Source: Pseudothermotoga elfii DSM 9442 = NBRC 107921 (lineage in GTDB: Bacteria; Thermotogota; Thermotogae; Thermotogales; DSM-5069). From it: a stretch of DNA of 64,000 nucleotides. This document shows positions 34,477 to 42,924 of this stretch, piece by piece. A model generated the notes under the pieces. It ran no database searches. It was not told the origin of the DNA and was given only the letters and a program-made list of their open reading frames with translations. Location: assembly GCF_000504085.1 (NCBI RefSeq), contig NC_022792.1:868001-932000 (forward strand), given 5' to 3'. The position numbers were made by a program, and so were the translations under genes. Within the stretch, counting starts at the first letter, position 1, and the number at the start of each line of letters is the position of its first letter.

Positions 34477-36504
34477 ATGTCAGGAAGATTTACAGTAGCG
34501 CTTGCTGGAAATCCAAACTCAGGGAAAACATCAGTGTTTAACGCTTTGACGGGGTCGAATCAACGTGTTGGAAATTGGCCTGGTGTGACTGTTGAGAAAA
34601 AAGAAGGAAAATTTTATAAAGATGGCATGGAAATCAAGATAGTTGATTTACCCGGTATTTACTCTCTAACGGCAGATTCTATAGATCAGAAAATCGCTGT
34701 GGACTTCCTCATACACGAGAGGCCAGATTTAGTGATCTGTGTTATTGACTCTTCGAATTTTGAACGCAATATGTATTTGTTAACTCAGTTGATTGAAATG
34801 GGGCAAAAATTGGTTGTGGCTCTTAATATGAGTGATATCGCCGAAAAGGACGGTATATTAATAGATGAGAAAAAATTGAGTATGATCCTGAATTGCCCCG
34901 TTGTGAAGACTGTTGCGGTGAAAAAGATAGGGATAGAAGAATTGAAAGCAATTCTGGTTGATGAATTACGAAATTCTTCATATCGCAGAAAATCAGAACC
35001 GCTGGTAACGTATCCGAATGCCATCGAAACATCTTTAACGAAAATAATGGAAAAGATCAAAACTTATCAAACAAAAGAAATCAACCTCAGGTGGCTTTCA
35101 ATCAATCTTTTTCTTGGTGATATGAGCTTGCTGAAGATTTTGAATTTAAAAGATGAAGGAATCAGAAAAGAAATAGAAAAGATAGTTCTTCAGGAGACCA
35201 TAGATCTGCAGAAGAGTTTAGGGGAAGATATAGATATACTGATAGCAAATAGCAAATACAGCAAAATAAGAGAAATATACAATTCGGTTGCTCTAAGAAA
35301 AAGCGACACAAAAGCATCTGTGTCTTTAACGGCAAAATTAGACAGACTGATTATCAATAAATATCTTGGCATTCCAATATTCCTGGTAATAATGTATATT
35401 ATTTTCACGCTTGTTTTTTCCGTGGGCGGTTTTCTGGCAGATTTTATAGATTCTGGTATGACGAATTTTGGAGAGTTTTTAACGAGAAATTTGGAATCGA
35501 TAAATACTTCCCCAACAGTCATATCGTTTTTAGTTGATGGAGTTATAGGTGGAGTTGGATCTGTGCTTGTTTTCTTGCCAAACATTGTTATTCTCTATCT
35601 CCTGATAGGGCTTCTGGAAGACATTGGTTACATGGCAAGAGCAGCTTTCGTTATGGATAGAATTATGCAATTTCTTGGTTTGCCCGGAAAATCCTTTATA
35701 CCTCTCCTGCTTGGCTTTGGTTGTAATGTGCCGGCAATAATGGCAACGCGGACGCTTGATTCTGAAAAAGACAGGATTTTGACCATATTAATAACCCCTC
35801 TAATGTCATGTTCGGCCCGTTTACCTATATATGTCCTGTTTGCTTCAGTTTTTTTCCAGAAACATCAGGCACTCGTTGTATTTTCCATGTATGTTATAGG
35901 AATTGTAGTTGCCATTGCCGTGGGGAAATTTTTCAGCGCTACTTTTTTCAACTCAACGGTTTCACCACTTATAATGGAGTTACCTATTTACAGGTTACCG
36001 AGACTTGGCTATGTATTACTTCGAGTCTGGCAACGAAGTAGTATGTTTCTGAAAAAGGCTGGAACAATAATATTTAGTGTAGTTGTGTTAGTGTGGCTAC
36101 TCAGTTCTTTGCCATTCGGTGTGGAATATGCTTCTGAGAAAAGCGTAATTGGATATATAGGAAAGCTTGTCGAACCTATTCTAAAACTACCTGGTTTTGG
36201 TTTCTGGCAAGCAGGTGTTGCGCTTGTTTTCGGTTTTCTTGCAAAAGAAGTTGTGGTGGGAACACTTGGTACCTTGTTTGGTGGAGAAGATGCTCTCAGG
36301 ACAGTGCTGGCCGGGTATTTTACACCCCTTTCAGCGTATTCATTCATGCTTTTTAGCTTAATTTATGTTCCATGCGCTGCAACAGTAGCTATCATAAGGC
36401 AAGAGGCAGGTAAAAAGTGGGCGTGGTTTACTGTCTTTTACACAACATTTCTTGCCTGGTTAATTTCAACCTTGGTCTACCAGATAGGAAAGTTTTTCGC
36501 TTAA
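34477..36504 (+). CDS. feoB: Ferrous iron transporter FeoB
   Basis: Inner-membrane Fe(II) uptake protein with an N-terminal G domain. G1 is GNPNSGKTS, switch I is NWPGVTVEKKEG, G3 is DLPGIYSL and G4 is NMSD. A helical linker (about 160-280) precedes the membrane domain, which has the gate motifs LIGLLEDIGYMARAAFVMDR, PGKSFIPLLLGFGCNVPAIMATRTLDS and LMSCSARLPIYVLF; the Cys of GCNVP and of SCSAR are conserved. Its 675 residues are normal. ATG 34477 follows GGAGGTGAA. It is the last gene before a strong terminator. Confidence 0.97.
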   Translation: MSGRFTVALAGNPNSGKTSVFNALTGSNQRVGNWPGVTVEKKEGKFYKDGMEIKIVDLPGIYSLTADSIDQKIAVDFLIHERPDLVICVIDSSNFERNMYLLTQLIEMGQKLVVALNMSDIAEKDGILIDEKKLSMILNCPVVKTVAVKKIGIEELKAILVDELRNSSYRRKSEPLVTYPNAIETSLTKIMEKIKTYQTKEINLRWLSINLFLGDMSLLKILNLKDEGIRKEIEKIVLQETIDLQKSLGEDIDILIANSKYSKIREIYNSVALRKSDTKASVSLTAKLDRLIINKYLGIPIFLVIMYIIFTLVFSVGGFLADFIDSGMTNFGEFLTRNLESINTSPTVISFLVDGVIGGVGSVLVFLPNIVILYLLIGLLEDIGYMARAAFVMDRIMQFLGLPGKSFIPLLLGFGCNVPAIMATRTLDSEKDRILTILITPLMSCSARLPIYVLFASVFFQKHQALVVFSMYVIGIVVAIAVGKFFSATFFNSTVSPLIMELPIYRLPRLGYVLLRVWQRSSMFLKKAGTIIFSVVVLVWLLSSLPFGVEYASEKSVIGYIGKLVEPILKLPGFGFWQAGVALVFGFLAKEVVVGTLGTLFGGEDALRTVLAGYFTPLSAYSFMLFSLIYVPCAATVAIIRQEAGKKWAWFTVFYTTFLAWLISTLVYQIGKFFA

Positions 36505-36524
36505 TCTTTCATCTGGCTTATTAG

Positions 36525-36550
36525 CGCACCCTGGCCGGGTGCGTTTTTTT
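36525..36550 (+). terminator. Terminator of the feo operon
   Basis: CGCACCC (36525-36531) pairs with GGGTGCG (36537-36543) around TGGCC, followed by seven T. It ends the regulator-feoA-feoB transcript. Confidence 0.93.
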
Positions 36551-36639
36551 CATGATGAAATGTAACAGTTCGATTTTTGAAACCATATACTTTCAAGCAA
36601 CCATTATAATTTGCATTGCGAACAAAAGGAGTGTACAGA

Positions 36640-37782
36640 GTGCAATTTTATATATACACAGCTATTAGCAGTTTTTCCATGCAAATGTATAGTGTGGTTT
36701 TCAATCTTTTTTTGAGGCATTACAGAATAAGCAACCTCCTCATTGGAGAAATTGTTTCATCGAATTTATGGGGAGCCGCAGTACTTGGAAGTCTCCTTGG
36801 GCTGTTCGCTGACAGGATAGATAAAAAGAAAATGTTGATAACGCTCTCATTAATTCAGTGTACAGTTCTTTTAATGCGCGCTCTTTCTATTTCGGCAATC
36901 TGGCAAATAGCCGGTGCTTTTGTTTCTGGTGCTGTGTATTCTGCTATTTTGATTGTTATTTCTGCTTCGATGATCTTGTCAGAGAAACATAAGAATAAAT
37001 TCATTTTATTTGGGTCAAATTTTTCAATTTCTATGATTGCGGGTGTTCTCGGCAATGTCACTGGAGGCGTTCTGAGCGACATGTTTTCAGAACGCTCAAC
37101 ACTAATTGTAGCATCTTTGATCTACGCAACCAGTTTAATAGCCTTAAAATCCATTCCAACACTTCCTGCAAAACAAAACAAAGAAAAATTATCTTTCAAT
37201 CCATTTCAGAGAAATATTTTCTGGTATTACATTATTTCGAGCATGATGGTTGGATTTGGAGCAGGTCTGTTCATAAATTTTGGCAATTTGATCTTGAATG
37301 ATTTATTCAATATGTCTACAACCTCTATAGGTCTTATCATGGCGTTTACCCAGATAGCCACAGGTGCTGGTGGTGCTATAAATCACATACTTGAAAAGCG
37401 CTTTGGCCCGACAAAAGTTTTGTTAGTATGTTACACATCTGTAGTGCCATTGATGATTTCTATAGCTTTTGTGAGGGAGCAAACCATTTTTTCCATTCTG
37501 TATACGTTGCGGTTCATGCTGATGAACATGGTCAATCCTATTTTTTCTGTACTGATTTTTTCAAATATACCTGCGCAGATGGTCTCTTTTACAAATGGTG
37601 TAGGAAATCTTTTGAACAATTCATCCAGGGCGCTTGCGGCATTGTTATTCGGTTATATAGTGAAAGAAAGTTCCGATTATACAAAATTACTTTTAATAAG
37701 CACTATCTTCTATGCATTAAACGCATTGCTGACTTACCTGCTTCATAAAAAGCTGTCTTTTAACCCCAGATATAGTTCATGA
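36640..37782 (+). CDS. MFS transporter
   Basis: About 12 membrane helices in 380 residues. The MFS loop 2-3 signature appears as LGSLLGLFADRIDKKKML. Later segments (NVTGGVLSDMFSERSTLI and LEKRFGPTKVLLVCYTSVVPL) repeat the helix-loop pattern of the second half. GTG 36640 follows AAAGGAG by about 9 bases; an upstream TTG at 36616 would precede the ribosome binding site. Substrate is unknown; the general form is that of a drug or sugar exporter. It is followed after 32 bases by a secreted propeller protein. Confidence 0.85.
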   Translation: MQFYIYTAISSFSMQMYSVVFNLFLRHYRISNLLIGEIVSSNLWGAAVLGSLLGLFADRIDKKKMLITLSLIQCTVLLMRALSISAIWQIAGAFVSGAVYSAILIVISASMILSEKHKNKFILFGSNFSISMIAGVLGNVTGGVLSDMFSERSTLIVASLIYATSLIALKSIPTLPAKQNKEKLSFNPFQRNIFWYYIISSMMVGFGAGLFINFGNLILNDLFNMSTTSIGLIMAFTQIATGAGGAINHILEKRFGPTKVLLVCYTSVVPLMISIAFVREQTIFSILYTLRFMLMNMVNPIFSVLIFSNIPAQMVSFTNGVGNLLNNSSRALAALLFGYIVKESSDYTKLLLISTIFYALNALLTYLLHKKLSFNPRYSS

Positions 37783-37814
37783 CGTGTTATCATTGTTCTT
37801 AGAGGTGCTTTTTC

Positions 37815-39746
37815 GTGAAATGTAAATTTCAAATCCTGACGTGCATATTGATTATGATAGTTAATGTTTGTTATGCGCAAATGTTGTTTGTCTCAACAGA
37901 AAATGTCCTGGAAGTTTATGATATTTCTGTCCCGCTTGTTCCATTACGTGTTCTTTCTGCTGAGATGAAGAAACCTGTGAAGATCATTCCTTCGGGAGAA
38001 TCAGTATATTTTGTCTATGAAACGAGTGTTGAAATCCGTAACACGTCTCTGGAACTAATTGGTTCATTGCAGCTGAACGATAAAATTTCCCAGGCGGTAT
38101 TTTTCTCGGATCAACTTTACATTTTTTCAGATTATCGGCTTACAATAGTGAATAAAGATCTAAGCAGAAAACGGAATTTTACATTTTCAGATAGAGTAAG
38201 CAAGGTAACCAGCTGCAAAAGTGGAATAGTAATATTGCACGCAAATGGTAAAATAGTTGCCTATAATCAAAACATGAATAAATTCTGGGAGTTGTCAGCC
38301 TCAGGTGCTTTTCAAGGTGTTCAAAGCGATGGGGATTTTTTGTTTGTCTGGACTCAGGATAGACTTTATGTTATGAATATTGCAGAATCTGTTCCAACAT
38401 ACGAAAAAGAAATAAAGATTTCAGGTGGCATTACAGAGGTATTTGATGTGAAAGACAACCTGTTATTGCTTAACTCTCACGGCATGGTTCAGCTTGTTTC
38501 GCTCAAAACTTTAAAAATAATTGATGAATTGCATATCAATGCCAAATCCATGGCAATATATGATAATTATGCCTTTGCCGTTACATCAGAAGGTACTGTG
38601 AGGGTCATAAACGTACTTCCTTCTTCGCTGAAAGTTCTACAAACTCTCTCTTCAAAAGCTAGATTTGCGATATTACTTCCTGATCACTCAACAGCTGTAA
38701 AACAACCTGAGGCAATCTCTAATGAAACCGAAGAAAAAAAATATATCGAGTTCATTCAACAAGTAAAATTACCTGCTGCAATTAACACATCGATAACTGC
38801 TGACAGTGATTATGTATATTCCACTACATTAACTGGAGAGTTGATATCAATTAACCGCAACAACTGGAAAGTTTCATCTTCAAAAATTGCTTTTATAACC
38901 ACGGCAGATCCAGTCATTTTAAGAGATGGGGCGGTTGCTATTGGCTCATGGGACAGTAGTATCTATCTCGTCAAAGAGAAAGTGAATAAGCTGAGGAGTG
39001 ATTCTGCTGTAAGTATTTCTGTCTCTCAAACGCCGTATGGATTTTGTGCTGGAACAGATAATGGCACACTTTATCATTTCAACGATACAGCCCATTTACT
39101 GTGGTCCTTTAACATAGGTGCCTGGCTTGTGTGCCCTCCTATCTCACATGAGACATTCGGAATTTTTACACTTGATTGGCTTGGAATACTCAGGCTGGTG
39201 GATTTTTCTGGAAATTTGAAATGGTTCACTATTCTTGAATCCGGGAAATTTGGTGAAGTTATTGCAAATGAAAGAAATTTGTTCTGCCTGAGTGGAGGAA
39301 AAATTTACTCTGTTGAACCATCAACTGGTAAAATTCTATGGTCTCTCGGTGAGGATATTCCTTTCAAAAACATTGTGTGTAGTGAAAAACTCCTGTTTGC
39401 GTTGAGCAATTCAGGTGGCGTTTACGCTATAGATTTTTCTGGCAGAATCATCTGGAAAAAAGACTACGAAGCTGTAAGTGTTGTGGTTACCAGATCTGGT
39501 GGATTGATCGTTTTGACGCCACAACAAATGGTTATTGTTTCTCAAATTGATTCTACTGTTCTTTACACAGAGCAACTTCCCTGTGTTCCAACAAATCACG
39601 CAATCATGCTTGAAGATGGGACCATTTTTATACCAGCAAGTGACAGAATTTTAGTTTATAAGATAGATGATGAGCCATCAGATGGATGGCCTATGTATTT
39701 AAAGGATGCGTTAAACAGCTGTTTTTTTGCAAAAACGGCGAGATGA
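37815..39746 (+). CDS. Secreted PQQ/WD-like beta-propeller protein
   Basis: 643 residues with a signal peptide (KFQILTCILIMIVNVCYA, cleavage near residue 22). The rest consists of repeated four-strand blades, for example VEPSTGKILWSLGEDI and AIDFSGRIIWKKDYEAV near the C-terminus, which match the PQQ-repeat consensus (x-x-x-x-G-x-x-x-W). The first half has less regular blades. No enzyme motif is visible, so a binding or scaffold role outside the cytoplasm is most likely. Its 3' end overlaps the 3' end of trkH on the other strand by 36 bp, without an intervening terminator. Confidence 0.78.
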   Translation: MKCKFQILTCILIMIVNVCYAQMLFVSTENVLEVYDISVPLVPLRVLSAEMKKPVKIIPSGESVYFVYETSVEIRNTSLELIGSLQLNDKISQAVFFSDQLYIFSDYRLTIVNKDLSRKRNFTFSDRVSKVTSCKSGIVILHANGKIVAYNQNMNKFWELSASGAFQGVQSDGDFLFVWTQDRLYVMNIAESVPTYEKEIKISGGITEVFDVKDNLLLLNSHGMVQLVSLKTLKIIDELHINAKSMAIYDNYAFAVTSEGTVRVINVLPSSLKVLQTLSSKARFAILLPDHSTAVKQPEAISNETEEKKYIEFIQQVKLPAAINTSITADSDYVYSTTLTGELISINRNNWKVSSSKIAFITTADPVILRDGAVAIGSWDSSIYLVKEKVNKLRSDSAVSISVSQTPYGFCAGTDNGTLYHFNDTAHLLWSFNIGAWLVCPPISHETFGIFTLDWLGILRLVDFSGNLKWFTILESGKFGEVIANERNLFCLSGGKIYSVEPSTGKILWSLGEDIPFKNIVCSEKLLFALSNSGGVYAIDFSGRIIWKKDYEAVSVVVTRSGGLIVLTPQQMVIVSQIDSTVLYTEQLPCVPTNHAIMLEDGTIFIPASDRILVYKIDDEPSDGWPMYLKDALNSCFFAKTAR

Positions 39747-41201
39747 TAAATCCCTTATGATTCTTGCAATTGCATATATTACCACCAGAAATTCCAATCT
39801 TCCAAGGAACATTTCCACTATGAGTGTCCACAAAGCACCCGCAGGCATTACAGGAGTTGTTATTCCGCAGGACAGGCCGACTCCAGCTATCGCTGATGCC
39901 ACCTCAAACATTGATTGTTGGAGCGTATAATTATGCGAAGTTAGAACGAGGACACCTGTAAGATAAGACACCATATAAAGGCCAATAATTATGAAAGCTT
40001 CTCTAATGAGAGTGTCATCAAGGTACTTTTTCGTATGCCCTTTCCAGATTTCGACCTGAATAATTGCATCTCTTGGAAGGAGAAATTTTTTCACAGCCAG
40101 ATAAATTGCTTTTATCAAGACCGTGATTCGGTATTGCTTTATTCCACCTGATGTTGAATCCATGCATCCACCGAGAAGCATCAAAATTGTCAGGACAAAC
40201 ATACCTGTTGGAAAATTTGACCATTTGCTCAGATCAACGGTTGAGAATCCTGTGCCGGTAAGGGCTGATATTACCTGAAATGATGCATGTCTTAAAGCCT
40301 GGCTTGTATCGGGAAAGACCTTGTTAATACCAGTGAGCGAAACAATAGTAACCCCAAGAATCGTGAAAAATGCCATCTGTTTGGGTTCATAATTTTTTCT
40401 GAGCGCTTTCCAATTTCTGAGCCAGAATACATAATGTATTCCAAATCCTGTTGCTCCAAGCCACATTAAAATCATTATTATAATTTCAATAATTTCACTG
40501 TTGTAATAACCAATACTACTGTTTTTTGTGGAAAAGCCTCCTGTAGCAAGAGCAGTTAGTGAATGATTAAAAGCATCAAAAAAGTTCATTCCTGCTATTA
40601 CGAGTGCTATCATTCCTGCTATTGCATAGGCTGTGTAGGCAATCATTATTATTCTTGCAGAATATCTTATGTTGGGGACAATGTTGTCAATTCTTCCTTC
40701 TGCTTGATATAGTCCAAGGCCCGTTGGACCAATTATAGCTCCCATGACAATAATTGCAAATCCTGCGCCGCCGAGAAATTGTGTGATACTCCTCCAGGCG
40801 AGAAGTGATTTCGATGTATTTTCAACGTCTGTTATCATTGTAAGTCCAGTAGTTGTCCACCCGCTGGTTGCTTCAAAAATTGCCTGAGACATAGTAAGTG
40901 TATTTGAAAGGTAATACGGGAGTGAAGACAAAAATATCACGATAATCCAAGACATAAGGACTATTAAAGCCCCTTCCTTAGATGTTATAGCTTCGGTTTT
41001 TTCTCGTTTTGGTATGCGAAAGATATATGCCAGCAGTATAGAGATTGCAGATGCTATAAAAAAAGCATACGCAATTCTGAAAAATTCACCGTAAAAAATA
41101 GAAAATATGAGTGGGACCAGGAGAATTACTGAGAAAAAGATAAGTAAGCTGCTGAGGACTCGAAATACTATTGCATAACTTTTTTTTGAATAAATGTTCA
41201 T
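39711..41201 (-). CDS. trkH: Trk-type potassium uptake membrane subunit TrkH
   Basis: Potassium translocating subunit, 496 residues. The selectivity-filter loops of the four MPM repeats are visible as FEATSGWTTTGLTMIT, NHSLTALATGGFSTKN, FQVISALTGTGFSTVDL and FEVASAIAGVGLSCGIT. GCMDSTSGGIKQYRI corresponds to the gating region. It lies 3 bases after the second TrkA gene and ends an operon glnA-REC-TPR-trkA-trkA-trkH. The C-terminal coding end overlaps the convergent propeller gene. Confidence 0.95.
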   Translation of the reverse strand: MNIYSKKSYAIVFRVLSSLLIFFSVILLVPLIFSIFYGEFFRIAYAFFIASAISILLAYIFRIPKREKTEAITSKEGALIVLMSWIIVIFLSSLPYYLSNTLTMSQAIFEATSGWTTTGLTMITDVENTSKSLLAWRSITQFLGGAGFAIIVMGAIIGPTGLGLYQAEGRIDNIVPNIRYSARIIMIAYTAYAIAGMIALVIAGMNFFDAFNHSLTALATGGFSTKNSSIGYYNSEIIEIIIMILMWLGATGFGIHYVFWLRNWKALRKNYEPKQMAFFTILGVTIVSLTGINKVFPDTSQALRHASFQVISALTGTGFSTVDLSKWSNFPTGMFVLTILMLLGGCMDSTSGGIKQYRITVLIKAIYLAVKKFLLPRDAIIQVEIWKGHTKKYLDDTLIREAFIIIGLYMVSYLTGVLVLTSHNYTLQQSMFEVASAIAGVGLSCGITTPVMPAGALWTLIVEMFLGRLEFLVVIYAIARIIRDLSSRRFCKKTAV

Positions 41202-41204
41202 TCT

Positions 41205-41864
41205 TCACTCACCCACTAAGGTCTTTATAACTCGGGTTTGAACTTTCGGTTCGCAGATTATGAAAACGCGGTCTTGAGCTAATAACTCTGTTTCGCCCCT
41301 TGGGATAAGTACGTCGTTGTTTCTTAAAATGCCACCAATAATACACTCGTTTGGAAGATCAATCTCTTTCAATTTTTTGTTTACAGAAGGAGAATTATCT
41401 GGAATTTCAAGCCTGAGAAAGACCAATTTTCCTTCTTCGACTGGAAAAAAATCCTCCATCTCCTGAGCGGAAAGCAAATTTTGTATTGTCTGTCCCAGTA
41501 ATGCAGCCGGGCTAACCGCTACCCTCACGCCGAGCCTGTTGAAAACTTCTATGTTTTCAGGATCATTCACAAGGGTTACAATTCTTTCAACACCGTAATA
41601 CTTTCTTATCATCTGAGAAATTATTAAGCTATCGCGGTCTGTATTTGTCAATATTACAACAATATCGTCTGGTGAAAACTCAATCTGATCTAAGACATTT
41701 TTTTTACTGCCATCTCCATTGATTATCACTGCTGAAAACTTCCTTGCCAGCTCTTCACAAACCTGTGGGTCCTTGTTTATTATGTAAACGTGATAACCCT
41801 TAGAAATCATGGAACGGGCAAGATGATACGCAATTCGATAACCTCCAACGATAACTATCTTCAA
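41205..41864 (-). CDS. trkA: TrkA-type potassium regulatory subunit with degenerate nucleotide loop
   Basis: 219 residues: an RCK-N Rossmann domain (1-135) followed by a TrkA-C domain (about 140-219, FLRLEIPDNSPSVNKKLKEIDLPNECIIGGILRNNDVLIPRGETELLAQDRVFII). The nucleotide loop is IVIVGGYRIAYHLA, so the third glycine of the GxGxxG motif is Tyr and the last is Ala, unlike the canonical loop of the neighbouring short TrkA. It may bind nucleotide differently or act as the non-binding partner of a heteromer. TTG 41864 overlaps the short TrkA stop by 4 bp. Confidence 0.88.
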   Translation of the reverse strand: MKIVIVGGYRIAYHLARSMISKGYHVYIINKDPQVCEELARKFSAVIINGDGSKKNVLDQIEFSPDDIVVILTNTDRDSLIISQMIRKYYGVERIVTLVNDPENIEVFNRLGVRVAVSPAALLGQTIQNLLSAQEMEDFFPVEEGKLVFLRLEIPDNSPSVNKKLKEIDLPNECIIGGILRNNDVLIPRGETELLAQDRVFIICEPKVQTRVIKTLVGE

Positions 41865-42292
41865 TCGAGCCCCTCCAAAGTCAGTTTTTGTATTATTTCA
41901 TTTGCTACAAGTGTGGTTTGTGAAATCACTTCAATGTCAAATTCCTGGAATATTTTTTCGTTATCCGGTTCATTCACCCGGGATATAACCTTTTTTACTC
42001 CAAAATAGCGTTTGGCAACAGTTGACACCATAAAATTTGTATTGTCATTTCCTGTTAAAGCGATAACCACGTCAGCTCTATCAACTTTCGCTTCTTTTAA
42101 ATGGGATATTTCAGTAGCGTCTCCAATTATTTTGAAGCCGGTAAATTCCTCTGATAAGGTGTCAAAGGCATTTTCCCTGCTATCCACAACAACCACATTG
42201 CTTCCAGAGGCAGACATCCGTGAAGCAACCATTGAACCTATTCTGCCACAGCCAACAATTATGATGTACATTCCTTCACGTTTCTTTCTCAT
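41861..42292 (-). CDS. Short TrkA-type protein, RCK-N domain only
   Basis: 143 residues with the canonical Rossmann loop YIIIVGCGRIGSMVASRM, the acidic strand end VVVDSRE and ALTGNDNTNFMVSTVAKRYFG, but no TrkA-C domain. With the adjacent full-length TrkA and TrkH it forms a three-gene Trk/Ktr unit. A split pair of this kind also exists in T. maritima, as I recall (TM1088A/B). ATG 42292 has an AAGGAG 10 bases upstream and lies inside the end of the response-regulator gene; ATG 42271 is possible but has poor spacing. Confidence 0.88.
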   Translation of the reverse strand: MRKKREGMYIIIVGCGRIGSMVASRMSASGSNVVVVDSRENAFDTLSEEFTGFKIIGDATEISHLKEAKVDRADVVIALTGNDNTNFMVSTVAKRYFGVKKVISRVNEPDNEKIFQEFDIEVISQTTLVANEIIQKLTLEGLD

Positions 42293-42890
42293 AACGCTGA
42301 ATCTCCTTGATAGCTCTTTTGTGGTTTGGATCTAGTGCCAGCGCAGCTCTCAGATATCTATAAGCGAGCTCTGAATTACCGAGCTTTTCCATAACAAGGG
42401 CATAAACATAATGCGCATCAGCGGAGGGATTAATCGCAAACAATTCCCTCGCCATGCGCTCAGCAATATCTAACTTTCCCTGAGAAATTTTCTCCTCTAT
42501 CCGACGTTCAAGTTTCTCAAAACTTATTTCCTCCTTATTGAGAAGGTCTTCAACCTTTTTCAGAAGATCTTGAGCAGGGAAAGGTTTAGACAAATAATCA
42601 CTGGCTCCGTTCTTCATCGCTTCAACCACAGGTATTGCATTTGTTATAGCAGAAACGATCAGCACGGGAATAACTTGGCCATCTTGCCGCATTCTTTTAA
42701 GTAACTCGATACCAGATATCCCTGGCAGCTTCAGGTCCAATGTTACTAAGTCGAACATACCTTTACGGAGCTCCACTACAGCTTCTTCTGCCGTTGCCAC
42801 AGCCGTGACCGAATAGCCTTTTTCTTCAAGAATTTTTTTAATAAGCATTCTAACATTTCTTTCATCATCAACTACCAGAATATTTGCCAT
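42276..42890 (-). CDS. Response regulator: receiver domain fused to TPR-like helices
   Basis: 204 residues. The receiver domain (1-120) has acidic pair DDE near the N-terminus, the phosphorylation site Asp in LVTLDLKLPGISGIELL, and VSAITNAIPVVEAMKNGASDYLSKPF with the conserved Lys. The C-terminal 80 residues are helical, with a tetratricopeptide-like repeat (AHYVYALVMEKLGNSELAYRYLRAALALDPNH). There is no DNA-binding or enzymatic output, so it probably acts by protein contact. It lies in the same operon as the Trk genes and overlaps the short TrkA by 17 bp. No histidine kinase is nearby. Confidence 0.88.
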   Translation of the reverse strand: MANILVVDDERNVRMLIKKILEEKGYSVTAVATAEEAVVELRKGMFDLVTLDLKLPGISGIELLKRMRQDGQVIPVLIVSAITNAIPVVEAMKNGASDYLSKPFPAQDLLKKVEDLLNKEEISFEKLERRIEEKISQGKLDIAERMARELFAINPSADAHYVYALVMEKLGNSELAYRYLRAALALDPNHKRAIKEIQRYEKET

Positions 42891-42924
42891 TCATATTTCC
42901 TCGCACAGAGATTTTATCATAAAC

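Noticed and set aside
42271-42292. ATG 42271 as start of the short TrkA
   Set aside because: The Rossmann strand starts there (MYIIIVG), but the purine-rich stretch abuts the ATG without spacing, while ATG 42292 has AAGGAG at 10 bases. The upstream start is kept, with some doubt.
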